From Fen-1273 sp963837815 (GTDB lineage Bacteria; Bacteroidota; Ignavibacteria; UBA10030; UBA6906): DNA of 64,000 nucleotides. Below, in pieces: positions 27,157 to 35,949 of this stretch (positions within the stretch are counted from its first letter, which is position 1; every line of letters starts with the position of its first letter). The translations under genes were made by a program, and so were the position numbers. The notes beneath the pieces are model-generated. The model had not been told where the DNA came from. It searched no databases and saw only the letters and a list, made by a program, of their open reading frames with translations. The stretch lies in the NCBI GenBank assembly GCA_963837815.1, contig CAWIOS010000014.1, positions 20,792 through 84,791 on the forward strand. Reading direction: 5' to 3'.

Positions 27157-27453
27157 CTATCCCTGTGGTCCGATCTTCTCCAGTTTTCCCGCGAGTTCGA
27201 CGTCGAGCCCGGTGATTCCCCCCTCGCTGTGCGTCGAGAGGTCGATCACGACCTTGTTGTAGACATTCGACCACTCGGGGTGATGGTTCATTCCCTCTGC
27301 GATAAGCGCGGCGCTCGTCATGAATCCGAACGCGCCGACAAAGTCCACGAATTTGAATTCTTTGTGCAGCTTCCCCTCGACGACCTTCCAACCCTTGAGC
27401 TTCTTGACTGCGGTGGCAATCTCGGCGCCCGACAGCTTGCGACGTTCCGGCAT
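27157..27453 (-). CDS. phhB: 4a-hydroxytetrahydrobiopterin dehydratase
   Basis: 98 residues, normal for the family. It has the signature GMNHHPEWSNVYNKVVI followed by LSTHSEGGITGLDVELA, which holds the catalytic histidines. It dehydrates 4a-hydroxytetrahydropterin to quinonoid dihydropterin, a recycling step for aromatic amino acid hydroxylases; a related role in molybdopterin metabolism has been suggested for homologues. Start ATG 27453 has a perfect AAGGAGATATC leader, better than the ATG at 27468. It diverges from the moaD-moaE-moaA genes. A DNA copy of its last part occurs in the pseudogene at 15062-15100. Confidence 0.93.
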   Translation of the reverse strand: MPERRKLSGAEIATAVKKLKGWKVVEGKLHKEFKFVDFVGAFGFMTSAALIAEGMNHHPEWSNVYNKVVIDLSTHSEGGITGLDVELAGKLEKIGPQG

Positions 27454-27611
27454 GATATCTCCTTCCATGGTTGTGAGTCAACCCGACCTAGGAAGAACCA
27501 CTGGTTCGCCCCCGTTGTTCCCTTCATATGCGGGCTGTTTCTCCGCGGCACGATCGGTGAATTTGTGCGTGTGGAAGCGTATATTGTGAAATGCCGGATG
27601 TGGAATCCCCT

Positions 27612-27860
27612 ATGCGAAGCGTTACCGCCGTCTGTTTCGGACCGGTGCGCGAACTTGTCGGCGCCGGTTCATTGACGCTCGAGGTGAACCCCCCGTTTAC
27701 GGGGGATGCCGCCTTCGAAGCACTGGCGGCGCGTTTCCCTCCGCTCCGCGCGTGGCGTGGAAGCCTCCGGCTTGCCGTTAACAGGGAATACGTTTCGTTT
27801 GAACGGGTTCTCGATGCGGGGGATGAGATCAGCTTCCTCCCCCCAGTGAGCGGGGGCTGA
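27612..27860 (+). CDS. moaD: Molybdopterin synthase small subunit MoaD
   Basis: 82 residues from ATG 27612; an in-frame ATG at 27591 would add seven residues. The ubiquitin-like fold is shown by TAVCFGPVREL and by the end LDAGDEISFLPPVSGG, with the terminal GG that is thiocarboxylated to donate sulphur to precursor Z. It is the first of a tight moaD-moaE-moaA unit: moaE starts four bases after its stop. Confidence 0.9.
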   Translation: MRSVTAVCFGPVRELVGAGSLTLEVNPPFTGDAAFEALAARFPPLRAWRGSLRLAVNREYVSFERVLDAGDEISFLPPVSGG

Positions 27861-27864
27861 GGCC

Positions 27865-28254
27865 ATGGTTGCGCTCACAGAAGACCCGATCGACGTTGAT
27901 CTCATACTCCGCGGACTGGGGACGGCGCGGACCGGAGGGATCGACATATTCATCGGAACGGTGCGCGACACAAACGAAGGGAAATCCGTCGGTTCAATCG
28001 AGTACACGGCATACGTGCCGATGGCCGAAGAGGTGATGCGGAGGATCGAATCGGAAATCCGTGTGCGCTGGCCGGTTGAGAACGTAACGATAATTCACCG
28101 GATCGGGCTCCTGCGCGTGGGAGAGATCTCCGTCGTGACCGCGGCCGGCGCGCTGCACCGTGCCGAGGCGTTCGAGGCGACCCGGTACGCAATCGAACGG
28201 GTGAAAGCGGACGTCCCGATCTGGAAAAAGGAATTCGCTCCCCTGCCCGGCTGA
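27865..28254 (+). CDS. moaE: Molybdopterin synthase catalytic subunit MoaE
   Basis: 129 residues, full-length. Key segments are FIGTVRDTNEGKSVGSIEYTAY (conserved Arg and the precursor Z pocket), IIHRIGLLRVGEISVV and the catalytic lysine region VKADVPIWKKE near the C-terminus. With MoaD it converts cyclic pyranopterin monophosphate to molybdopterin. The ATG lies four bases after moaD. Confidence 0.93.
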   Translation: MVALTEDPIDVDLILRGLGTARTGGIDIFIGTVRDTNEGKSVGSIEYTAYVPMAEEVMRRIESEIRVRWPVENVTIIHRIGLLRVGEISVVTAAGALHRAEAFEATRYAIERVKADVPIWKKEFAPLPG

Positions 28255-28294
28255 ACCGGGCGCCGGGAGAAGTTGCATCTTACCTGCTCTTTCA

Positions 28295-29299
28295 ATGGAC
28301 ATTCTCTCAGATATGTTCGGACGGGTGGCGAACAACCTGCGGATCTCCGTGACCGACAGGTGCAATTTTCGCTGCCGCTACTGCATGCCCGAGGAGGGGA
28401 TGGAGTGGCTGAAGAAAAATATGCTTCTCTCGTTCGAAGAGATCGGCCGCCTTGTCGGAATATTCGCCTCTCTTGGCGTCTCGAAGATCCGCCTGACCGG
28501 CGGCGAACCCCTCATGCGGAAAGAGCTATGGAAACTCGTTGCCCTTGTCAGGGGCGTCCGCGGCATACGGGACATTGCGCTCACGACGAACGGCTACTTC
28601 CTCGCGGAGCAGGCCCGGCTCCTCCGCGACGCCGGGCTTGACAGGATCAACGTCAGTCTTGATTCGCTCGATCCAGCGACGTTCACAGTCATGGCGCGGC
28701 GAGCGTATTTCGAGAGGACGTGGGAGGGGATTGAAGAAGCCCTCCGGTGCGGCCTCTCGCCGGTCAAGGTCAACGTCGTGCTCATCAGGGGGGTAAACGA
28801 CGGGGAAATCGAAGCGTTCGCCAATCTCGCACGCACCCGGCCGATCGTCGTCAGGTTCATCGAGTTCATGCCGATAGGCATGGAGGACGGGTGGTCGATC
28901 GGGAGCGTCGTCCCCACCCGCGAGGTCGTCGAGCGGATAAACGCAGTGGCGCCTCTTGTCCCGGTGGGAGGGGAATCTGCGGCCCCTGGCGGCATGAAGG
29001 CCCCTGCCGAACGGTACAGGTTCGCCGACGGTGCGGGGGAGATCGGCGTCATAAGTTCCGTCACCCAGCCGTTCTGCGGCGACTGCAACAGGGTGCGGAT
29101 CACCTCGGACGGTAAATTCAGGACGTGCCTCTTCTCGCTGAAGGAGACCGACCTCCGCGCCCTTGTGCGCGGGGGCGCTCCGGATGAGGAGATCGCCGCG
29201 ACGATCGTCGCCGCGGTAAGGGGGAAAGAGGAAGGCCACCTCATCAACAGGCCCGGGTTCGTACGGCCGGAACGGACAATGAGCAGCATCGGCGGATAA
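28295..29299 (+). CDS. moaA: GTP 3',8-cyclase MoaA
   Basis: 334 residues. The radical SAM cluster motif is C23-x3-C27-x2-C30 (DRCNFRCRYC), and the second 4Fe-4S cluster uses FCGDCNRVR and TCLF near 262-279. The protein ends in GG, as needed for activity with MoaC. It makes the first intermediate of molybdenum cofactor from GTP. No moaC, mogA or moeA lies in this window, so the pathway must be completed elsewhere. The start lies 40 bases after moaE. Confidence 0.95.
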   Translation: MDILSDMFGRVANNLRISVTDRCNFRCRYCMPEEGMEWLKKNMLLSFEEIGRLVGIFASLGVSKIRLTGGEPLMRKELWKLVALVRGVRGIRDIALTTNGYFLAEQARLLRDAGLDRINVSLDSLDPATFTVMARRAYFERTWEGIEEALRCGLSPVKVNVVLIRGVNDGEIEAFANLARTRPIVVRFIEFMPIGMEDGWSIGSVVPTREVVERINAVAPLVPVGGESAAPGGMKAPAERYRFADGAGEIGVISSVTQPFCGDCNRVRITSDGKFRTCLFSLKETDLRALVRGGAPDEEIAATIVAAVRGKEEGHLINRPGFVRPERTMSSIGG

Positions 29300-29310
29300 C
29301 GGGATTCTGA

Positions 29311-30822
29311 ATGCCAACATTTGCAGCGATCGACGTAGGTTCAAACGCAATGCGGCTCGCGATAGGGACCGTCGACGGGGACAGGAAACTCTCCGTCGTC
29401 GATAACCTGCGGGAACCGGTGCGTCTGGGGCAGGACGTCTTTACGACGGGCGCCATCGCCGAGCAGACGATAGAAAGCGCCGTCGAGGCGTTCATGAAAT
29501 TCCGGAACGCGGTCGACGCGCGTGCTGCAAAATGGACGAAGGCCGTGGCGACAAGCGCCACGCGCGAGGCGACGAACAGGGACATGTTCATCGACCGCAT
29601 CGCGCAGGCGAGCGGCATCGAGGTTGCTGTCATCGGCGCGGAAGAAGAGGCCCGGCTCATCCACCTCGCGGTGGAGGAACGGGTGAATCTCCGGAACAAG
29701 CTCGCCATGCTTATCGACATCGGGGGCGGCAGCACGGAGATCACGCTTGTGGCTGACGGGAACATCCTCTCCACGGAGAGCTTCCGGATGGGCGCGGTGC
29801 GTCTCCTCCAGGTCCTCGAGGAGAAGAAGCACGGCGAAAAGCACTTCAACCAGCTCGTCCGCGAATACGTGGACGCCACGCAGCGGCGCCTGAAGAAGGA
29901 GATCGGGAGCCAGAAGATCGAGCTGTGTGTCGGGACGGGGGGGAACATCGAGACGCTCGGGGACCTGCGTCGCGAAGTGCTCGGGAAGGAGAAGGACACC
30001 GTCCTGGAAGAAGGGGAGCTCGACCAGCTCGTGCGCAAGCTCCTCGGCATGTCGTTCGAGGAACGTGTCTCGCAGCTCCGCCTCCGGCCCGACCGCGCGG
30101 ACGTCATTGTCCCCGCGTCGATCGTTCTCCACAAGATCCTCAAGCTCGCGGGAGTCGAGGAGATCATCATCCCGAAGATCGGGCTGAAGGACGGGCTTCT
30201 CATCGACATGGCACAGGAGCTCTACGGCGAGAAGCGCCACCCGCTCCGCGAGCAGGTCATGGCGTCCGCGCTCCAGCTCGGGAAGAAGTACCTTTTCGAC
30301 GAACAGCACGGGACGACCGTGGCCCGGTTCGCCGTCCAGCTCTTCGATGAGACGCGCACGCTCCACAACCTGACGCTCGAATACCGTCTTCTCCTCGAGG
30401 TCGCGGCGCTCCTTCACGATATCGGGGGGTTCATCAACATGGCGGAGCACCACAAGCACACGCTCTACCTGTTGACGGCAACGCCGGTGATCGGGCTGTC
30501 GAAGGAGCAGATGGCGATCGTGGCCAATACCGCCCGGTATCACAGGAAATCGCAGCCCAAGATACAGCACGACGGCTTCCGCGTCCTCCCGTCAAAAGAC
30601 CGCGTCATCGTCTCGAAGCTGGCCGCACTCCTGCGCGTGGCGGATGCGATGGACAACGAACACGCGGCGAAGGTGAGCGAGTTCAGCGTGGAGTACCGCA
30701 AGCCGAAATTCTTTATCCGGCTCAAAGGGGAGGGAGACCTCCTTCTTGAAAAATGGGCCCTGCTGAAGAAGGCGCAGATGTTCGAGGAGACGTTCAGCGT
30801 GAAAGTGGCGGTTGAAGACTAG
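29311..30822 (+). CDS. Ppx/GppA exopolyphosphatase
   Basis: 503 residues. The N-terminal Ppx/GppA actin-like fold (about 1-300) has AAIDVGSNAMRLAIG, TSATREATN and DIGGGSTEITL. The C-terminal part is an HD domain (LLHDIGGFINMAEHHKHT near residue 370). It hydrolyses polyphosphate and/or pppGpp; the two activities cannot be separated by sequence. The next gene encodes a CHAD protein that binds polyphosphate, and then SixA, a combination found in many genomes. It starts 11 bases after moaA. Confidence 0.92.
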   Translation: MPTFAAIDVGSNAMRLAIGTVDGDRKLSVVDNLREPVRLGQDVFTTGAIAEQTIESAVEAFMKFRNAVDARAAKWTKAVATSATREATNRDMFIDRIAQASGIEVAVIGAEEEARLIHLAVEERVNLRNKLAMLIDIGGGSTEITLVADGNILSTESFRMGAVRLLQVLEEKKHGEKHFNQLVREYVDATQRRLKKEIGSQKIELCVGTGGNIETLGDLRREVLGKEKDTVLEEGELDQLVRKLLGMSFEERVSQLRLRPDRADVIVPASIVLHKILKLAGVEEIIIPKIGLKDGLLIDMAQELYGEKRHPLREQVMASALQLGKKYLFDEQHGTTVARFAVQLFDETRTLHNLTLEYRLLLEVAALLHDIGGFINMAEHHKHTLYLLTATPVIGLSKEQMAIVANTARYHRKSQPKIQHDGFRVLPSKDRVIVSKLAALLRVADAMDNEHAAKVSEFSVEYRKPKFFIRLKGEGDLLLEKWALLKKAQMFEETFSVKVAVED

Positions 30823-31741
30823 GCTGAAAACCAGATCCGCCTTTCCCTCCCCCGGCGTCGCGGGATCCCTCATGCGCGCGGTGGAGGAACGCTGGCAGCG
30901 CCTTGCCGCGGAGCTCGCGCGGAACAGGCGCCGCTGCTCGGAAGGGGGGATCCATGATCTCCGCGTGGCGACCCGCCGGCTCCTTGCGGTGCTCGAGCTT
31001 GCCGGCGCGGTCCTCCCGGGCGAGGTCAGCCCCCGCACCCGCCGTGCCCTCCGCAGGAGCCTCAGGTCCTTTTCCCCTCTCCGTGATTGCCACGTCCGGA
31101 TACTTGCTCTGCGCGCGCTCACCCGCCGGTTCACGGTTTCGCGTCCGCTTCTACGCGAAGCTCAGGCGCTCGAGAAGGAGCTCGTCCGGGGGGCGGCGCG
31201 GACGATCGCCCGGTTGGACGCCGCGGCGCTCGAACGCGAGGTCTCCGCAATCGCTGTCTCCCTGGCGTCGCTCGACGGCACGCCGGACCGGTCGTCGGCC
31301 GCCGCCACTGTCCTTGCGGGAGTGGCCGCGAAGAAATACCTCCGCATCGCCTCGCGAGGGATGCATCTCAGCGCCGGGGACACGAAGACGATACACCGGC
31401 TGCGGGTCGCGTTCAAGGAGTTCCGCTACGCCATGGAGGCGCTCCTCCCGGTGTTTCACGACGCGGGGAAGTCGCGGCTGAGGGCGATGAACGCATTTCA
31501 GGACAGGATGGGAGAGATACAGGATGTCGAAGTGCTTATCGCATCGGTCGGCAGGTTTGCGGTTCGGCGGGGCACCGCGTTTCCGGTTTCCGTGCAGAAT
31601 CTGCAGCGCCACCTGGCGCAGCGCAGGACCGCGCTCGTGAGTGCCTTTATGAATAATGCCGCCGTGCTCCCTCATTTCTGGCCGTACGGGTCGTTCCCCG
31701 CCGCGGCCGTTCATCTTCCTCGGGGGGTGCAAAGACCATGA
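30812..31741 (+). CDS. CHAD domain protein (polyphosphate binding)
   Basis: 309 residues, rich in Arg and Ala. The CHAD helical bundle is shown by GIHDLRVATRRLLAVLEL and SPLRDCHVRILAL in the first half and IHRLRVAFKEFRYAMEAL and MGEIQDVEVLI in the second; the conserved His and Arg face a phosphate chain. The TTG start at 30812 overlaps the Ppx end; ATG 30872 is an alternative. It follows Ppx directly, so a role in polyphosphate granules is likely. Confidence 0.88.
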   Translation: MKTRLKTRSAFPSPGVAGSLMRAVEERWQRLAAELARNRRRCSEGGIHDLRVATRRLLAVLELAGAVLPGEVSPRTRRALRRSLRSFSPLRDCHVRILALRALTRRFTVSRPLLREAQALEKELVRGAARTIARLDAAALEREVSAIAVSLASLDGTPDRSSAAATVLAGVAAKKYLRIASRGMHLSAGDTKTIHRLRVAFKEFRYAMEALLPVFHDAGKSRLRAMNAFQDRMGEIQDVEVLIASVGRFAVRRGTAFPVSVQNLQRHLAQRRTALVSAFMNNAAVLPHFWPYGSFPAAAVHLPRGVQRP

Positions 31742-32241
31742 ATCTCTTCCTCCTCAGGCACGCGATTGCGGTCGAGCCCGGGTCCCCCGGCGTGGGTTCG
31801 GACGCTGAACGCCCGCTCTCCCCGGAGGGGAAAAAGAAAATGAAGAGCATCGCGCGCGGGATGAAAGCGCTCGAACTCTCGTTCGATCTCGTCCTGTCGA
31901 GCCCGTATACGCGGGCGCGCGAGACGGCGGAGATTGTCGTGCGCGAATTCGGCATCGAACGCCTTCTCGAATTCACGCCGCACCTGGCCGTGGGGGGAGA
32001 TCCCGTCGAGCTCCTTGCCGGGATCGCCGCCCGGGGCGGAGATCTGAACGACGTCCTCCTTGTGGGACACGAGCCCCAGTTGAGCAAGCTGATCTCGCAG
32101 CTTCTCTCGGGGAATTCCGGGCTCTCCGTGACGATGAAAAAGGCGGGGCTCTGCAAGCTCGACGTGGCGCGCCTTCGCCACTCGCGCTCCGCATCCCTCG
32201 AGTGGCTCCTCACGCCGTCACAGCTCGCACGACTCTCGTGA
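31738..32241 (+). CDS. sixA: Phosphohistidine phosphatase SixA-like
   Basis: 167 residues, histidine phosphatase fold. The catalytic motif is LFLLRHAIA at the N-terminus and the second histidine is in VLLVGHEPQLSKL near 110. ERPLSPEGKKKM and SSPYTRARETAEIV fill the rest of the site. It removes phosphate from phosphohistidine or small phosphates. It overlaps CHAD by ATGA, in line with the common Ppx-CHAD-SixA grouping. Confidence 0.9.
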   Translation: MNLFLLRHAIAVEPGSPGVGSDAERPLSPEGKKKMKSIARGMKALELSFDLVLSSPYTRARETAEIVVREFGIERLLEFTPHLAVGGDPVELLAGIAARGGDLNDVLLVGHEPQLSKLISQLLSGNSGLSVTMKKAGLCKLDVARLRHSRSASLEWLLTPSQLARLS

Positions 32242-32576
32242 GCGAGGATGCCTCTCTCCGCCCGCCTGTCGTGCGTGCGTTGCGCATTCCCCGTCTCTGG
32301 CTGATAGTTCTCCTTGCCGCACTTCACTTCGGCCTTCTTGCGGTTGCGCTCTATAACGGGCTCGTCATCTGGACCGGACCGACGACGGCGTGGGAAATAT
32401 TCTGGTCGCACGCGCTCGAGGTGTTGCTTTGCCCTCTGGATCTCTTCCCGTGGCCTCCCGTGAGCACGTGGGTCCAGACGGTCTTCTTCATCCTTAACAG
32501 TCTCGTCTGGGGGACAGCCCTCGCTTTTCTCTTCGTCTGGTTGCGGAATTTCAGCCGCGGGAGCCGCAAGAAATGA
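32238..32576 (+). CDS. Small membrane protein, unknown
   Basis: 112 residues from a GTG that overlaps the SixA stop (GTGA). There are two membrane helices (about 20-40 and 75-98) with the tryptophan-rich WPPVSTWVQTVFF between them and a basic end (FSRGSRKK). A longer frame begins at a GTG at 32202. No family is recognised. It overlaps the next gene by ATGA, so both are likely made together with SixA. Confidence 0.65.
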   Translation: MSEDASLRPPVVRALRIPRLWLIVLLAALHFGLLAVALYNGLVIWTGPTTAWEIFWSHALEVLLCPLDLFPWPPVSTWVQTVFFILNSLVWGTALAFLFVWLRNFSRGSRKK

Positions 32577-32974
32577 GCACGCTCAGCGTCAAATATGAAG
32601 AGCCCACGATCCGGGCCTTCTTTCCGCCGGACAAAAGGGAAAAATACGTCCAGCTCCTCGGTAAATCGAACCGGAGACCCGACGGCCTGAAGAAACTCCA
32701 TCATGAGATCGTATTCGACCCGAAATGGTCTGCACGTATTGAACCGGGAGCCGACATTGTGGCGCTCCTGAACGCCCGGGGCGCTCCGCCCGGGGCATAT
32801 CTCATCGGAACCTCAAAGGACCGGTCAATCGTTCCGCTCGAAGAAGCAGTCGCGCGCGTGGAAAAAGAATCGGGCATTCTCGTGTGCATCCCCGGCCGGC
32901 TTGCCTGCTGCTGCGGCCCGGGGAGAGGCCGCCGCTTCATTCTCGAGAGAGGAACCTCGCACACTCCTCTGTAA
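32573..32974 (+). CDS. Conserved-looking hypothetical protein with cysteine cluster
   Basis: 133 residues, soluble. The first part has KYEEPTIRAFFPPDKREKYVQLLGKSNRR, and near the end is a CIPGRLACCCGPGRGRR stretch with four cysteines, which might bind a metal. No domain is recognised. It is the last gene of the polyphosphate-type cluster and is coupled to the previous gene by ATGA. Confidence 0.6.
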   Translation: MSTLSVKYEEPTIRAFFPPDKREKYVQLLGKSNRRPDGLKKLHHEIVFDPKWSARIEPGADIVALLNARGAPPGAYLIGTSKDRSIVPLEEAVARVEKESGILVCIPGRLACCCGPGRGRRFILERGTSHTPL

Positions 32975-32999
32975 TGAGGGCAATTCCCGCCGCGCTTCG

Positions 33000-33028
33000 T
33001 TGATTTTCCTTTTAAACTTTCATAGATT
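33000..33028 (+). promoter_or_regulatory. Candidate promoter of the MoxR-Bat operon
   Basis: TTGATT (33000-33005) and TAGATT (33023-33028) are 17 bases apart, in the 110-base gap before the MoxR gene. The match is fair and the spacing ideal. The region is AT-rich compared with its surroundings. Confidence 0.4.
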
Positions 33029-33084
33029 ACAGACCGTCCAATTTTGTATACCCCGAGATCATTTCTGCAACCGGAGGAAGTCCA

Positions 33085-34074
33085 ATGGCGTATGACATAA
33101 AGGCGATTAACGAAAAAATCCACCGCGAAAGTGCGTTCATCGACATCCTGCAGATGGAAATCGGGAAGGTGATCGTCGGGCAGAAGAACATGGTGGAACG
33201 CCTTATGATAGGGCTTCTGGCGAACGGTCACATCCTTCTCGAAGGGGTCCCGGGCCTGGCAAAGACGCTCGCCGTCAAGACGCTCGCCGCCGCCATCAAG
33301 GCGAAATTCCAGCGGATTCAGTTCACGCCCGATCTTCTTCCCGCGGACCTCGTCGGGACGATGATCTACAACCAGAAGGAAGGTTCGTTTCAGACGAAGA
33401 AGGGCCCGGTCTTCGCAAACTTCATACTCGCCGATGAAATCAACCGTTCCCCCGCCAAGGTGCAGAGCGCGCTCCTCGAGGCGATGCAGGAACGCCAGGT
33501 GACGATCGGCGAGCAGACGTTCAAGCTCCCGGAGCCCTTCCTGGTGCTGGCGACGCAGAACCCGATCGAGCAGGAGGGGACGTACCCGCTTCCCGAAGCT
33601 CAGGTTGACCGGTTCATGCTGAAGGTGAAGATCGGCTACCCGACGAAGGAAGAGGAGCTCCTGATCATGCGTGCCAACGTGAGCGGCGCGTCCGTTGAGC
33701 TGAACAACGTGATCACGCCGGACGATATCATCAAGGCCCGCGGCGTGATCGGCGAAATTTACATGGACGAGAAGATCGAGAAGTACATTCTCGACATCGT
33801 GTTTGCGACGCGCAACCCGAAGCAGTACAACATGGCGAACCTCGCGCAACTCATCTCGTACGGCGCCTCACCCCGCGCCTCGATCAACCTCGCGCTGGGC
33901 GCCAAGGCGTACGCCTTCATCAAGCGGAGAGGGTACGTGATCCCCGAGGACGTGCGCGCCGTCAGCCTCGACGTTCTGCGGCACCGTGTGGCGGTGACGT
34001 ACGAAGCGGAGGCGGAGGAAGTCACGCCGGAACAGGTCGTCCAGGAAGTCCTGAATAAGATCGAGGTTCCCTGA
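33085..34074 (+). CDS. moxR: MoxR family AAA+ ATPase
   Basis: 329 residues. Walker A is GVPGLAKT (55-62) and Walker B is ILADEINR near 114, with the AAA lid domain following. MoxR proteins act as chaperones with VWA-domain partners. It has a strong GGAGG leader and heads the operon of DUF58 and Bat genes, a conserved order in Bacteroidota and related phyla. These genes are linked to tolerance of oxygen or envelope stress in Bacteroides. Confidence 0.95.
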   Translation: MAYDIKAINEKIHRESAFIDILQMEIGKVIVGQKNMVERLMIGLLANGHILLEGVPGLAKTLAVKTLAAAIKAKFQRIQFTPDLLPADLVGTMIYNQKEGSFQTKKGPVFANFILADEINRSPAKVQSALLEAMQERQVTIGEQTFKLPEPFLVLATQNPIEQEGTYPLPEAQVDRFMLKVKIGYPTKEEELLIMRANVSGASVELNNVITPDDIIKARGVIGEIYMDEKIEKYILDIVFATRNPKQYNMANLAQLISYGASPRASINLALGAKAYAFIKRRGYVIPEDVRAVSLDVLRHRVAVTYEAEAEEVTPEQVVQEVLNKIEVP

Positions 34075-34099
34075 CACTTGGCCGGAAACTGAGGTCGCC

Positions 34100-34975
34100 A
34101 TGGACACCCGAGAGCTTCTGAAGAAAGTCCGCCGGATCGAGATCAAGACCCGCGGCGTCGTCAACCAGGTCTTTTCCGGGGAGTACCACAGCGTCTTCAA
34201 GGGACGCGGGATGGAATTCTCCGAGGTGCGCGAATATCAGTTCGGCGACGACATCAGGACGATCGACTGGAACGTTTCGGCGCGGTTCAACCGGCCGTTT
34301 GTGAAGGTGTTCGAGGAGGAGCGCGAGCTGACGGTGATGCTTGTCGTCGACTTCAGCCGCTCGGGGAATTTCGGCTCGGCCCTCCAGACGAAGAACGAGA
34401 TCGCCGCCGAGATCTGCGCGGTCCTCGCCTTTTCCGCGATAAAGAACAATGACAAGGTCGGGCTGATCCTGTTCACAGACAGGATCGAGAAGTTCCTTCC
34501 CCCGAAGAAGGGGCGTGCGCATATACTCCGGATCGTCCGCGAGCTCGTTTCATTCGAGCCCGAGGGGACGGGGACGAACATCCGCCAGGCGCTCGAGTAT
34601 TTCAACCACGTGACGAAGAAGCGGTCGATCGCCTTCCTGATCTCCGATTTCATCGACGAGGGGTACGACAGCATTCTCCGCATCATCAGCCGCCGTCACG
34701 ACGTCATCGCCGTGGAGCTCTCCGACCCCCGCGAAGAGCGGCTGCCGGACGCAGGCCTCATCAAGCTGCGCGACGCGGAAACGGGTGCGGAGCGCTGGAT
34801 CGACACGGGCGTCCCCCGCGTCCGCAGGGAGTTCGAGAAATACTGGCAGGCCCGCCGCGCGGCCCGTCGGACGCTGTTTGTCCGCAGCAAGGTGGACGCG
34901 ATCCCGATACGCATCGACAGACCGTACGTCGCCCCGATCGTTGATTTCTTCCAGTTGAGGGCGCGAAGGTGGTGA
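34100..34975 (+). CDS. DUF58 domain protein (VWA-related)
   Basis: 291 residues. DUF58 is shown by GVVNQVFSGEYHSVFKGRGMEF, VREYQFGDDIRTIDWNVSARF and the VWA-like core TVMLVVDFSRSG. It is thought to work with the MoxR ATPase. It starts 25 bases after the ATPase gene. Confidence 0.92.
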   Translation: MDTRELLKKVRRIEIKTRGVVNQVFSGEYHSVFKGRGMEFSEVREYQFGDDIRTIDWNVSARFNRPFVKVFEEERELTVMLVVDFSRSGNFGSALQTKNEIAAEICAVLAFSAIKNNDKVGLILFTDRIEKFLPPKKGRAHILRIVRELVSFEPEGTGTNIRQALEYFNHVTKKRSIAFLISDFIDEGYDSILRIISRRHDVIAVELSDPREERLPDAGLIKLRDAETGAERWIDTGVPRVRREFEKYWQARRAARRTLFVRSKVDAIPIRIDRPYVAPIVDFFQLRARRW

Positions 34976-34977
34976 AC

Positions 34978-35949
34978 ATGATCCGGACGGCCTTCTTCGC
35001 GGTCCTCGCCGCGCTCTTCATCTCCGCCGGCGCGCAGGCTCAGGTGCCGCATCTCTCCGCCCACGCGCGCGCTGATTCGTCGTCGTACCTTGTCGGCGAC
35101 TGGATCACGATGCACGTCGATCTTGTGCATCCGAAAGGGGCGGTCATTCACCCCGTCCTCGGGGATTCGGCCGGGGGATTCATCGTCCTTGACCGGCGAC
35201 CCGTCGTCCCGACGTCGGACACGACCAGCTCCACGGCCTTTATCGTGTCGAAGTACGACTCCGGTTCCGCGACGTTTCCCTCCGTTCCCTTTTCCGTCAT
35301 CGTCCCGGGCGACTCGGTGCCCCGCACTGTCAGCACGAACCCGGTCGTTCTCACGGTTGTCACGGTGCCGGTCGACACGAGCAAGGACATCCGCGACCTG
35401 AAGCCCCCGATGGCGATCCCGCTTTCCCTTGCGGAGATACTCGAGTTCGGTGGGGGGGGACTGCTGGGGCTGGTCCTCCTCATCTTCGGTTGGCGGTACT
35501 GGAAGCGGTGGAAGGCGCGCAGGGGAGGGAAAGACGGCGCATACGTTCCCCCTTCGCGACCGGCACACGAAGTGGCGTTTGAGCAGCTCGCGCTCCTGAA
35601 GGAAAAGAAGCTCTGGCAGCAGGGGCTCATCAAGCAGTATTATTCCGAAGCGACGGAGATATTCCGCCGGTACCTGGAGAACCGCTACACGCTCCAGGCG
35701 ATGGAGGAAACGACCGACGAGATTCTCGCGGGACTGAAAAAGCTCCGGTTCCCCGATCCGATGCTGGGCACTGCGGAGCGGATACTCCGGCGCGCCGACC
35801 TCGTGAAGTTTGCCAAGTTCGAGCCCGGACCAGCGGACCACGAAGAGATGATCACGGTGATACACGATTTTGTTGACAGGACGAAGATCGTCCAGATGGC
35901 TCCCGTCGCACCGGTGGAAGAAAAGGCGGCCGCGCATGCCGTGGACTAA
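34978..35949 (+). CDS. Bat operon membrane protein, DUF4381/BatD-like
   Basis: 323 residues from ATG 34978, with AGGTGG before it; GTG 34969 is a longer option. A signal peptide (about 1-22) is followed by an immunoglobulin-like part, one membrane helix (about 160-178) and a cytoplasmic helical domain (EQLALLKEKKLWQQGLIKQYYSEATEIFRRYL). This domain also closes DUF4381 and BatD proteins. It probably anchors the MoxR/VWA assembly. It overlaps the following gene by 14 bases. Confidence 0.8.
   Translation: MIRTAFFAVLAALFISAGAQAQVPHLSAHARADSSSYLVGDWITMHVDLVHPKGAVIHPVLGDSAGGFIVLDRRPVVPTSDTTSSTAFIVSKYDSGSATFPSVPFSVIVPGDSVPRTVSTNPVVLTVVTVPVDTSKDIRDLKPPMAIPLSLAEILEFGGGGLLGLVLLIFGWRYWKRWKARRGGKDGAYVPPSRPAHEVAFEQLALLKEKKLWQQGLIKQYYSEATEIFRRYLENRYTLQAMEETTDEILAGLKKLRFPDPMLGTAERILRRADLVKFAKFEPGPADHEEMITVIHDFVDRTKIVQMAPVAPVEEKAAAHAVD

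Noticed and set aside
29341..30570. Open frame of 409 codons opposite Ppx/GppA
   Set aside because: Shadow of a well-supported gene.
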